From positions 3,280,540 through 3,344,539 of the forward strand of contig NZ_JH976537.1 of the NCBI RefSeq assembly GCF_000309385.1: a stretch of 64,000 nt of DNA. The letters are read 5' to 3'. Shown here piece by piece: positions 34,989 to 42,981 of the stretch (positions are counted from its first letter, which is position 1; the number at the start of each line of letters is the position of its first letter). The notes under the pieces are model-generated. The model was not told where the DNA came from, did no database searches, and worked only from the letters and a program-made list of their open reading frames with translations. The position numbers and the translations under genes were made by a program. Source of the stretch: Nodosilinea nodulosa PCC 7104. GTDB taxonomy: Bacteria; Cyanobacteriota; Cyanobacteriia; Phormidesmidales; Phormidesmidaceae.

Positions 34989-36318
34989 CAGGGTAAGCGC
35001 AAGAAAACTATCGATACATTGTGCTAGGTTGCGAGCCCTGCAGCAAGGACAGTGAGCATGTAGTCAGGACTCATTGAGGCTCGCTTTGCCTTCTGCTTAA
35101 GACTTCGTTTTTTTGAGGTTTCTTGGTTCAGCACACTGATGGCCAAGCGCCTCAGGAGCGCCATATTCTCGCCACCGTGGCCCCGCCTGATGCGAGACTT
35201 ATCCTCGCCCCAGGTGACATCGAGCACCCAATGGAGTTGATTTTCGATACCCCAATGGGTGCGAATCGCCCGGCCAGCCATGGCGGCATCACAGGGCAAT
35301 GACGTGAGATAAACCATCGTCTCTCGGGTGATCTTGTTCCAGAGATGTCGGACTCGCTTCACGAAGACGATGGTTTTGAGGCCCACCCATTGCTCGATTT
35401 GGTGTAGGTCTCCCATGGCGGCGATGGGTACAGCCCACACCTGCCGATGCTCCCGCCGATGATGGCCCGACTCCACCCGAGCGTCATAACTGTGCTCTAG
35501 AGCGGTAAAGTTACCGGCTTCAGCCTGCTCAAACCAGGCCGTGACCTCGGCCCACAGGGTGGGGTGATTGGCCTTGAGACAGAGGACATAGTCGGCCCCG
35601 TGCCCAACGATCTCACGAGCAATTTCCTTCTGGGTGCCCATGGCATCGAGGGTGATGATGCAGCCGCTGATATCGAGAAGTTTCAGCAACGCAGGAATGG
35701 CGGTGATCTCGTTGCTCTTGGAGGCAACTTTGACTTGCCCTAACAACAGCCGATGCTCGCTGGCCCAGGCGCTGACGACGTGGAGCGCAGACTGCTTGGC
35801 GTTGCGGTCATAGGAGCCTTTAATCGTCTTGCCATCGATGGGAATCACTTGGGCTCCACTGCTCTCAACGATCTGCTTCACCCAGCCCAGAAAGCAACGC
35901 TCTAGGGCTTCAGGGGCCATCCGCTCGAACAAACGACGATAGGTGTCGGCATGGGGCACGCCGTTCGGTATCGAGAACAGGGTACTCAGCCACGCCTCGT
36001 GACTCTCGGCATAGGTTTCGATGTCCTCCCACCCCGTCGCGCCGCCGATGACGGCCAGAATCGCGATCATCACAATGCTCAAGAACGGGTGCTCTACCCC
36101 TTGACTGCCACGCGGGTCTTCTAGTTCAGCAAAGTGTGATTCCCACTGCTGCTGAATGGAGTTAGCATCGGTAGCCGCGCTCAAGGGTGGCTTGGTCTGA
36201 CCGGCTTTAGCCGTCTCTTCATTGGGAGCAAAGCCTTGGCTCATGGGGACTCGCTAAGGGTCGCAGTGATAGCATGCCCCTAGCATGTCACAGACCTATT
36301 TTTCTTGCGCTTACCCTG
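34989..36318 (-). mobile_element. Complete ISAs1-family insertion sequence
   Basis: About 1330 bp. The ends are inverted repeats: CAGGGTAAGCGCAAGAAAA at 34989-35007, and its complement at 36300-36318. Both ends are flanked by an identical 10-bp direct repeat CCCTAGGCGC (34979-34988 and 36319-36328), the target duplication. One intact transposase gene lies inside. The perfect duplication and the absence of frameshifts indicate a recent insertion. Confidence 0.95.
35024..36244 (-). CDS. ISAs1-family transposase
   Basis: A full-length 406-residue DDE transposase. The N-terminal DUF4372-like segment is FAELEDPRGSQGVEHPFLSI; the catalytic acidic residues are in IPIDGKTIKGSYD, IITLDAMGTQKEIA and the THWGIENQLHWVLDV block with its downstream acidic GEDKSR. 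These are the hallmarks of the ISAs1 (H-repeat) group. The gene fills the element, ending 17 nt from the left inverted repeat. No interruption, so it may still be active. Confidence 0.95.
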   Translation of the reverse strand: MSQGFAPNEETAKAGQTKPPLSAATDANSIQQQWESHFAELEDPRGSQGVEHPFLSIVMIAILAVIGGATGWEDIETYAESHEAWLSTLFSIPNGVPHADTYRRLFERMAPEALERCFLGWVKQIVESSGAQVIPIDGKTIKGSYDRNAKQSALHVVSAWASEHRLLLGQVKVASKSNEITAIPALLKLLDISGCIITLDAMGTQKEIAREIVGHGADYVLCLKANHPTLWAEVTAWFEQAEAGNFTALEHSYDARVESGHHRREHRQVWAVPIAAMGDLHQIEQWVGLKTIVFVKRVRHLWNKITRETMVYLTSLPCDAAMAGRAIRTHWGIENQLHWVLDVTWGEDKSRIRRGHGGENMALLRRLAISVLNQETSKKRSLKQKAKRASMSPDYMLTVLAAGLAT

Positions 36319-36348
36319 CCCTAGGCGCCACCGCTGTAGCGCCTAGGG
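36319..36348. terminator. Bidirectional terminator hairpin, target of the IS
   Basis: Perfect 10-bp inverted repeat CCCTAGGCGC (36319-36328) and GCGCCTAGGG (36339-36348), 10-nt loop. Each arm contains a TAG: the right one is the azlD stop (36343-36345), the left one is the copy of the kinase stop. Before the IS inserted, this hairpin joined the two convergent genes. Confidence 0.8.
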
Positions 36349-36660
36349 CACCAGCCAGCCCCAGAACCAAAATACGGCCATGCCGCCAGCGATGGTCAGC
36401 AGCAGGTTTTGGCAACCCAGGGCCAGGGCCACGCAGGCGATCGCCCCCACCAGCCGCGCATTGTGCCAGCCCAGCCACAGCTCGCCCTCAGGCAGCACCA
36501 CCGCTGGCACCACGATCGCCGTCAGCACCACCGGAGGCACGTAGCCCAGCGCCCGCACCAGGGTGGGTGACAGCCGAATGCGCCCGCTAACGGCCAGCAG
36601 CACGTAGCGAATTGAGAAGGTCACCAGGGCCATCGCCCCGACTAAAAGCCAGTCGTTCAT
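36343..36660 (-). CDS. azlD: AzlD-family branched-chain amino acid exporter subunit
   Basis: A 105-residue membrane protein with the AzlD pattern: a first helix with SIRYVLLAVSGRIRL, then LVRALGYVPPVVLTAIVVPA and a last helix GGMAVFWFWGWL. AzlD is the small partner of AzlC in branched-chain amino acid/azaleucine export. Normally it follows azlC directly; here azlC is 8 kb away at 44734-45474 on the same strand, in the expected order but with oppositely oriented genes between. Full length, ATG 36660. Confidence 0.9.
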   Translation of the reverse strand: MNDWLLVGAMALVTFSIRYVLLAVSGRIRLSPTLVRALGYVPPVVLTAIVVPAVVLPEGELWLGWHNARLVGAIACVALALGCQNLLLTIAGGMAVFWFWGWLVP

Positions 36661-36895
36661 CGCAGGTTCCGTGGCCGGTGATTGGGGTCGGCTCTGCCCA
36701 CAGTTTAAAGGCTAATGCGGGGGCGGAGACTTTTTGGCGAGTAGCTGAAGCCTTTACCTGATCAGGCTTGGGGCCTGTGGGAAGGCTGTTGTGGAGGCCT
36801 CGATCGTGCCAGCCCGACACCCAGCCCAGGGATTGCGAAGATTTGTTGCGCTGTTCCGGGTTTAAATCTGCTTTACAAACTCAGGCGTAATAGCC

Positions 36896-37993
36896 ATGAA
36901 AGCCTTAAACATCTGGTTGCTTGCCCCAAGCGCCAAGCCTAGGAGTTTTTACAACATGCCCCCTTCCGATTCCGCAGCCCCCGCTGCCGACTTTTCGTTC
37001 GTCGAAGTTGACGATGCTGGAGAGCAAATCAGTGGGGCCACCCCCATTTTTGCTGACCTGGTGCAACCATTGACCTCAATCTCTGGAACCCTTTCTGGAG
37101 ATGCCGATCTCTTTCAAATCTATATTTCGGGCGATCGGCCCTTTTCTGCGACCACCCTGAGTCCAGCAACGCTGCTGGGCCTACCCATCGACAATGCGCT
37201 CGGGATTCCCAATCCTTTGCTAGAAGACCCCCAGCTGTTTCTGTTCGATGCCGCTGGTAACGGCATCTATGGCAACGACGATTTATTTGGTTCGGCCCAG
37301 GCGACCTTACCGTCAATGATTGCCCCACTTGATGCAGGCATTTATTACCTGGCCATTTCTGGGTTCGATTATGACCCCATCAGCGCTGGAGGGGAGATCT
37401 TTCCCGATGACTCCTTGGATGGCGTGTTGTTGCCCACTGGGCCGGGAAGAGAGTCGCCTCTGATTGGGTTTGCCGGAGACGGTTCAGCCGGAGGCAACTA
37501 CACCATTGCACTCACGGGTGCCCAAACTATCCAGCCAGGCGCCGCTGTCTCACCGCTGCCTGAGTTAGTTGACCTGACCGGCTTTGACGGCAACGTTACG
37601 GTCAACGCTATCCAACAGCTCGCCCGTGAAGCCTTTTTTGACAACGTGCTGGCCTTTTACAAGACCGATGCCCAGGGCCAGGTGGCTGGCCTGCTGCCCG
37701 GCGACCCAGGCTATGAGGCTGCGGCTGCCGCTAATCTCATTGATGGCATCAGATTGACCGTTGGCAACAACCAAACTATCGATGCCTCCCTGAACCTCCA
37801 AGGCGGAGCGTACTATGCGCCCGCCTTGCTGATTGATGGCAGTCTGCAAAACCTCGCGACGGTGGGTGATGCAGCCCTAGGTCAGGCGCGTATTCAACGA
37901 TCGGGCAATACCTGGCAATTTGAGGATGCTGGAGATTGTGACTTTAACGACTTAATCGTGACGCTTACCCCTGAAATCACTGGAATGGGCTAG
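36896..37993 (+). CDS. PPC-like/DUF4114 domain protein
   Basis: A 365-residue protein. The N-terminal half (~60-210) is a DVUA0089/pre-peptidase-like beta domain (ISGTLSGDADLFQIYISGDR, DAGIYYLAISGFDYDP). The C-terminal ~120 residues are a DUF4114-type domain ending WQFEDAGDCDFNDLIVTLTP, the usual W-x-F-E-D-x-x-x-x-D-x-N-D-L-I-V calcium-type signature. Such proteins are often exported or surface-bound in cyanobacteria, yet no standard signal peptide or PEP-CTERM tail is visible. The start could be ATG 36896 or ATG 36956 (MPPSDSAAP). Acidic and repeat-poor. Confidence 0.82.
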   Translation: MKALNIWLLAPSAKPRSFYNMPPSDSAAPAADFSFVEVDDAGEQISGATPIFADLVQPLTSISGTLSGDADLFQIYISGDRPFSATTLSPATLLGLPIDNALGIPNPLLEDPQLFLFDAAGNGIYGNDDLFGSAQATLPSMIAPLDAGIYYLAISGFDYDPISAGGEIFPDDSLDGVLLPTGPGRESPLIGFAGDGSAGGNYTIALTGAQTIQPGAAVSPLPELVDLTGFDGNVTVNAIQQLAREAFFDNVLAFYKTDAQGQVAGLLPGDPGYEAAAAANLIDGIRLTVGNNQTIDASLNLQGGAYYAPALLIDGSLQNLATVGDAALGQARIQRSGNTWQFEDAGDCDFNDLIVTLTPEITGMG

Positions 37994-38138
37994 GCGATCG
38001 CGCATAGGCGATCGCTCAGTCGTAGCTATTTTCTAACCGAACCGATTGACTGCTTCGAAAATTCTTGGGATCTAAGCCGTTTAGGTCCTGGGGATTAGAC
38101 CCGAATATGCACATCCACAATCAAGGGTTATATCTACT

Positions 38139-39362
38139 ATGAAAACCATGAAACAGATCTCCAGAAAAGCTCTACTTGCCACTGGTTTACTATTTGGGCT
38201 AGCGACCAGCATGGGCGTGGGAGCGTTGTTTGTAAACGCCTCTGACCACGATGACGGCGAATCGGAAATCAAAGGGCGCAACCTGAACCTGACCGATTTA
38301 TACGTGTTTCGGGAAATGGATCAAAATCCCTACGCTTCGCCAGATAACTTGGTTCTGATTATGGACACCAATCCTCGCTCGGTGGCGGGGCAACAGTATT
38401 ATTTCAGCACCCGTGCGAAGTATACGTTTAATATTTCTCGGGTTACCGACAACGATGCGACGCCCACTGGAAAGACTGATGTTGTCCTAGAGTTTGAGTT
38501 TGATGCGCCGGATAGCAACAATCAGCAAGACTACACGCTAACGATTATAAAAGATGGCAGCAGCGACAAGGTCGAGGGCCAGACCACCGCGCTGCAGACG
38601 ACTCCGGTCGTGAATACAGACACCGTAGACGGTTCAGAGGTTCAGGTATTTGCCGGGCTGCGCGAAGATCCGTTCTATTTTGATGTGGAGCAGTTCTTTC
38701 GAGTTCGGGCTGGGGCGTTGGGTAAAGGGCCTGCCGTTGGCTTTCGCGAACCCAACCAGGCGGTAGACTTTGCCCAGGGGTACAACGTCAATGCGATCGC
38801 CGTTAATCTCCCAATCGAACTATTGCAGGGTTCGGAAAGGGCTAAGACCTTTGATGTATGGATGACGGTAACGCTGCCGGGAAGCAAGAACTTTAGCCAG
38901 GTGGAGCGGTTAGCCCGTCCGGCGGTAAACGAGGGCTTGATCGTCACTAACGACTTTTTAAATACCCTAAACAGCGTTGACCCTGCCTTTGAGGCATCGG
39001 CCCTGGCCGGCCAAGAACCGGCCGCCAGTGCGGCAGCTCCCATTGTGGGAGAGGCGAAACAAACGCTGCTCGCGCTTGGCAATAGCGATGCCAGAGCCGA
39101 TGCTCTGCTTCAGGCATTTTTGCCCGATGTCATGCGCATTGACACTACCGACATCAGTGGCTACGCCAATGCCCTGAATGCTAAGGGCAGCCCCATTCGC
39201 GGGCGACTGCTGAAGGATGACGTTATCGATATCACGCTCTCGGTACTCACCAACGGCGCGGTCACCAGCGACAACGTCTCCTATGAAGGAACGCCCGGCA
39301 ACCCGGCCCAGGGCCACGATCCCCTGGTGAACTCATTCCCCTATCTGGCCCCTGCCAACTAG
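38139..39362 (+). CDS. DUF4331 family secreted protein
   Basis: A 407-residue protein with a signal peptide (ARG/LYS-rich start then LLATGLLFGLATSMGVGALF) and the DUF4331 opening SDHDDGESEIKGRNLNLTDL followed by YVFRE. Other family blocks are visible (NLVLIMDTNPRS, YYFSTRAKYTF, VFAGLREDPFYFDVEQFF, GNSDARADAL). DUF4331 proteins are exported and of unknown function. The following genes (TPR protein, NicO-type exporter) are on the same strand; I recall this trio being found together elsewhere. A terminator after it suggests its own transcription unit. Confidence 0.9.
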   Translation: MKTMKQISRKALLATGLLFGLATSMGVGALFVNASDHDDGESEIKGRNLNLTDLYVFREMDQNPYASPDNLVLIMDTNPRSVAGQQYYFSTRAKYTFNISRVTDNDATPTGKTDVVLEFEFDAPDSNNQQDYTLTIIKDGSSDKVEGQTTALQTTPVVNTDTVDGSEVQVFAGLREDPFYFDVEQFFRVRAGALGKGPAVGFREPNQAVDFAQGYNVNAIAVNLPIELLQGSERAKTFDVWMTVTLPGSKNFSQVERLARPAVNEGLIVTNDFLNTLNSVDPAFEASALAGQEPAASAAAPIVGEAKQTLLALGNSDARADALLQAFLPDVMRIDTTDISGYANALNAKGSPIRGRLLKDDVIDITLSVLTNGAVTSDNVSYEGTPGNPAQGHDPLVNSFPYLAPAN

Positions 39363-39409
39363 CGCTGGCCGACGAAGTAAGTAGGTCTGATTATCTATAG
39401 GACGCATTT

Positions 39410-39465
39410 CGACTCCGCTCAATGCTCGGTTCTTTGCTGGGCAGGGGGTTGAGCGGAGTCGTTTT
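39410..39465 (+). terminator. Terminator after the DUF4331 gene
   Basis: Perfect 13-bp inverted repeat CGACTCCGCTCAA (39410-39422) and TTGAGCGGAGTCG (39449-39461) with a 26-nt loop, followed by TTTTG. Confidence 0.8.
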
Positions 39466-39648
39466 GCTCCGCAACGCGATCGCGAACACGAAGTGTCTCC
39501 CGAAGGGAGAAAACCCAGAAACTTAAGCTGGATTTAATTTGGCCCTCCTCCTTATCTGCCCAGGCCATTCCTCTAAGGGGTAAGGGAGGGTGGCGCTTTG
39601 GGCACTGACGGCAGGCCAGTGGCCGTATGAGCAGGTCAACCCATTTTG

Positions 39649-41004
39649 ATGAGTACAGGAACCGATCGCATGGTAACCATTAAATCCATCACCTCTCGAT
39701 CTGGCCGAGCCCATAGATTTCGGCTGCTGGCGTTGAGCTTGCTATCGTTTGGGATCGTAGCGCTAGCGCAGTCACGCGGTTGGCAACATTGGCCAGCGTT
39801 TGGCAGCCAGAGCCCCTATAGCTACTCGTTTGCCGGGTCTGCCTCTAGTCAAAATCAGCAGACCCTAGAAAAGTCGATTTCGTTCTACCAGGGGCGAATT
39901 CAGAAAAATCCGACCGATGGCCTGGATCAAGCTGCCCTGGCCAATCTCTATATTCAGCTGGCCCGCACCACTCAAAACTACAGCTGGTACCTGCTGGCCG
40001 ATAGATCTGCGCAGCAGTCGCTGGCCAATTTGCCCTTCGACAACAAGGGGGCGATCCTGGCCCTGGCCAAGATTGCTGAGGCTCAGCACGACTTTGCCAC
40101 CACCGTCAGCCTCGCCGAAAGCGTGGGGAATCCCGATGCGTTGGGGCTGGTGGTCACAGCCAAGTTGGCGATGGGCCAGGTCGAAGCAGCCACCGCTGTG
40201 GCCAACTCGCTGGCAGAGCAGTATCCCTCCCTGGGCAGCCTGACCCTGAGGGCGCTGACCCACGAGGCCCAGGGGCAGGATGATTTGGCCCTGGCGGATT
40301 ATCAGGCGGCGATCGCCGCCGAGGAACCCTCCAACACCGCCGGGTCTGCGCAGACCCGCGTGTTTCTGGGCCGGTTCTACGTTCGGCGGGGCAATTACAA
40401 AATGGCTCAAGCCCTTTACCGTGAGGCGCTGCGGATTGTGCCCGACTATCCGCTGGCGCATCTCCAGATGGCTGAGTTGGCCACGGTGAAAGGCCAGTAC
40501 CGCAGGGCCAATTACCACTACCACGAGGTCGGCGGGCCGATCGCGCTCCACGGCCTGGCCCGCATTCAAGCCCTCCAGGGGCGATCGGCCACGGACGCCT
40601 GGGCTGTGGCCGAAACCGAGCTTCGGCGCAGCGTGGCGGGCAACGCCCTGGGGCATCGGCGAGATTTGGCCCACCTGCTGCTGGAGCGGGGTGACCCCGA
40701 CGATGTGGCGGAGGCGGTGACGCTGCTGGAGGCCGAAACCGTCAACCGCCGCGATCCTAAAACCCTGGATTTGCTGGCCTGGGCGCTGATGGCGGCGGGC
40801 CGCTGGCCCGACGCCCAGCAGGCCATCCACGGGGCGCTAGAGCAGGGGGTGCGGGACGCCGATATTGCCTATCGAGCGGGGGAAATTGAGGCAACCCTGA
40901 AGCATTCCCAGCAGGCGGAGCAGTTTTTTCGCCTGGCGCAGGATATTGACCCCGCATTTAACGACCAGACTCGCCAGCGCTTAGGACTCGTCAAGCAGGA
41001 TTAG
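39649..41004 (+). CDS. Membrane-anchored TPR protein
   Basis: About 451 residues with one N-terminal hydrophobic segment (FRLLALSLLSFGIVALAQS) and then helical TPR-type repeats across ~70-445, for example QAALANLYIQLARTTQ, VFLGRFYVRRGNYKMAQALY, and DIAYRAGEIEATLKHSQQAE. It probably acts as a periplasmic or lumenal scaffold. ATG 39649 is taken; a TTG directly before it and an ATG at 39670 are alternatives. Only 11 nt separate its stop from the start of the NicO-type exporter gene, so the two are almost certainly cotranscribed. Function is inferred only as protein-protein interaction. Confidence 0.88.
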   Translation: MSTGTDRMVTIKSITSRSGRAHRFRLLALSLLSFGIVALAQSRGWQHWPAFGSQSPYSYSFAGSASSQNQQTLEKSISFYQGRIQKNPTDGLDQAALANLYIQLARTTQNYSWYLLADRSAQQSLANLPFDNKGAILALAKIAEAQHDFATTVSLAESVGNPDALGLVVTAKLAMGQVEAATAVANSLAEQYPSLGSLTLRALTHEAQGQDDLALADYQAAIAAEEPSNTAGSAQTRVFLGRFYVRRGNYKMAQALYREALRIVPDYPLAHLQMAELATVKGQYRRANYHYHEVGGPIALHGLARIQALQGRSATDAWAVAETELRRSVAGNALGHRRDLAHLLLERGDPDDVAEAVTLLEAETVNRRDPKTLDLLAWALMAAGRWPDAQQAIHGALEQGVRDADIAYRAGEIEATLKHSQQAEQFFRLAQDIDPAFNDQTRQRLGLVKQD

Positions 41005-41015
41005 AGGCTATTGTG

Positions 41016-42452
41016 ATGACTCAGCAGTTGCGCCCATACTTTCCCCGTTTTCCCCGACACCGCCGCCGATACGGTGTTTTAGGCCTACTGGCCGCGATCG
41101 CCTGCCTGGTAATCGGGCTGGCGATCGCCCCGCCCGCCGCCGCCGACTGGAATAATCTAGCGACGGCTGAGATTACGCTGGATGAGCTGCAAACGCGAAT
41201 GACGCTGACCTACCCCACGGGTGTCACCGCCTTTGCCGATGACGACAGCAGCGGGCGGCTCTCCAACGACGAACTGGCGCGCCACCGCGAGGCGCTAACC
41301 CAGCAGCTTGAGGCAGCGATCGCCCTCAAAGACAGCCGCAGTCAAACGCCCAGTCTGACGATTCAGCCCACTGTAGATGTGGCCTCTACCAACGCGAGGG
41401 TCGCCCCCAACACCCACACCACGCTGCAGCTGGTCTATGCCTGGGCAACGCCGCCGTCAGGATTGATAGTGAACTACACCTTCCTGCCCGCCGATGACCC
41501 CCTGGCGAGCTGTCTGGCCACTATCGTCCAAAACGGCGACCTCACCACCCACGTCTTTACCCCCCAAGACAGGCAGCTGACCGTGATGCCAGCGGACTCA
41601 GCGCCTTTGGGCAGCCGGGCCTGGTTTTTGACCCTAGTAGGTGCGTTTATGTGGGGGGCGGTGCACTCGCTATCGCCGGGGCACGGCAAAACGCTGGTGG
41701 GGGCGTACCTGGTGGGCGAACGGGCGAACCCCCGCCACGCCTTGTTTTTGGCGCTGACCACCACCCTGACCCACACCATCGGCGTTTTTGCCCTGGGGCT
41801 GATTACCCTGGCGGCGGCCCGCTACGTGCTGCCCGAGCAAATTTACCCGTGGCTGAGCCTGTGCTCGGGCGGGCTGATTGTGTACATTGGCGCAACCCTG
41901 ATTGCCCAGCGATCCCAGCGCCAGCGCCCCGACCACCACGGCGATCAGGCCCACAGCCATGGTCAACCGGGTCGCCAGCTGGCCTACGCCCACGGCCGCG
42001 ATTCCGGCTCTGACCACGGACATGGCGATCCCCATCATGCCTCCCACAGCCACGCCTCCCACAACCACGCCTACCACGAACACTCCCACGGCGGTCATTC
42101 CCACAGCCATTTGCCCCTGGCGAGCGACGGTAACGACGTCACCTGGCGCAGCCTGATGATGCTGGGCCTCTCGGCGGGGCTGGTACCCTGTCCGGCGGCC
42201 CTGGTGCTGCTGCTGGGGGCGATCGCCTTTGGCAATCCGATCTCGGGGCTGCTGCTGGTAGTCGCGTTTAGCCTGGGGCTGGCCAGCGTTTTAGCAGGGT
42301 TGGGCCTGCTGCTGGTTTCGGCCAAGCGGATGTTCAAGCAGGTGCCCATGCCTCGCATGCAGGCGTTGCAGTGGCTGCCGCTGGCCAGCGCTGTGGGCAT
42401 TACCGTAATCGGCCTCGGCATTTCGACCCGATCGCTCATGCAGCTGATCTAA
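41016..42452 (+). CDS. NicO/RcnA-type nickel/cobalt exporter with long periplasmic N-domain
   Basis: 478 residues: a signal/anchor (YGVLGLLAAIACLVIGLAIA), a ~180-residue extracytoplasmic beta domain, then the NicO membrane domain with HSLSPGHGKTLVGAYLVG and the partner motif GLVPCPAALVLLLG. Between them is a very His-rich cytoplasmic loop (~305-370, more than 20 His), the usual metal-sequestering insertion of RcnA-like Ni/Co exporters. Transport of Ni2+ or Co2+ is known for the family; the N-domain resembles those fused to HupE/UreJ-like proteins. GAGG lies before the GTG-ATG start. In one unit with the TPR gene upstream. Confidence 0.9.
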   Translation: MTQQLRPYFPRFPRHRRRYGVLGLLAAIACLVIGLAIAPPAAADWNNLATAEITLDELQTRMTLTYPTGVTAFADDDSSGRLSNDELARHREALTQQLEAAIALKDSRSQTPSLTIQPTVDVASTNARVAPNTHTTLQLVYAWATPPSGLIVNYTFLPADDPLASCLATIVQNGDLTTHVFTPQDRQLTVMPADSAPLGSRAWFLTLVGAFMWGAVHSLSPGHGKTLVGAYLVGERANPRHALFLALTTTLTHTIGVFALGLITLAAARYVLPEQIYPWLSLCSGGLIVYIGATLIAQRSQRQRPDHHGDQAHSHGQPGRQLAYAHGRDSGSDHGHGDPHHASHSHASHNHAYHEHSHGGHSHSHLPLASDGNDVTWRSLMMLGLSAGLVPCPAALVLLLGAIAFGNPISGLLLVVAFSLGLASVLAGLGLLLVSAKRMFKQVPMPRMQALQWLPLASAVGITVIGLGISTRSLMQLI

Positions 42453-42538
42453 GGCTCCGCAGCCCCAGCGAGGTTTTCCAATTTTTTTCAGCTCGACCAC
42501 GCTTGACTTGACCACCCATTCACACCAGGACGCCTACC

Positions 42539-42856
42539 ATGCCACCCCTCTCTCGCTGGACCATGACCCTGCCCCTGGCGATCGCCTGCCTGTCGCCCGC
42601 CCTTGTCGCCCCCGCCGTGGCTGATCCGGCTGCGACCCCGTCGCCCAGGGCTGAACCCGTCGTATCTCTCTTTTGCTACATGGTCACCACCGACGGCCAG
42701 GTGCGCGACCTGTCCTCGCTGTGCGGCGACACCTCTGAAACCGCCGTTGCCCCCCGTCAGGCGGTGGCCCAAAACCAGAACGGTGAGGTCTGCTATTTCC
42801 TCGACAGCAACGGCAAGCCCTGTACGGTGGCGGGTCGACCTGCGGCTGGGAATTAG
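42539..42856 (+). CDS. Small secreted cysteine-containing protein
   Basis: A 105-residue reading frame with a signal peptide (MTLPLAIACLSPALVAPAVA-D) and a ~75-residue mature part with four cysteines (LFCYMV, SSLCGD, EVCYFL, KPCTVA) and the repeated idea C-Y followed by DG/NG. Two disulfides are possible. The family is not recognised. It follows the NicO-type gene by 86 nt on the same strand and may belong to the same unit. Codon composition matches neighbouring genes, which supports it being real. Confidence 0.7.
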   Translation: MPPLSRWTMTLPLAIACLSPALVAPAVADPAATPSPRAEPVVSLFCYMVTTDGQVRDLSSLCGDTSETAVAPRQAVAQNQNGEVCYFLDSNGKPCTVAGRPAAGN

Positions 42857-42981
42857 GCCCGGATCTGGCTGACAGTTCAGCGCATTCCCCCTAAAAAAAT
42901 ATCTCGTTCAGGAGTGCGGCAGGCCCCAGCAAAGCCGCCCCAGAGCAGCAAGCAGCACCTATTTTGGAGTGAGATTAGACC

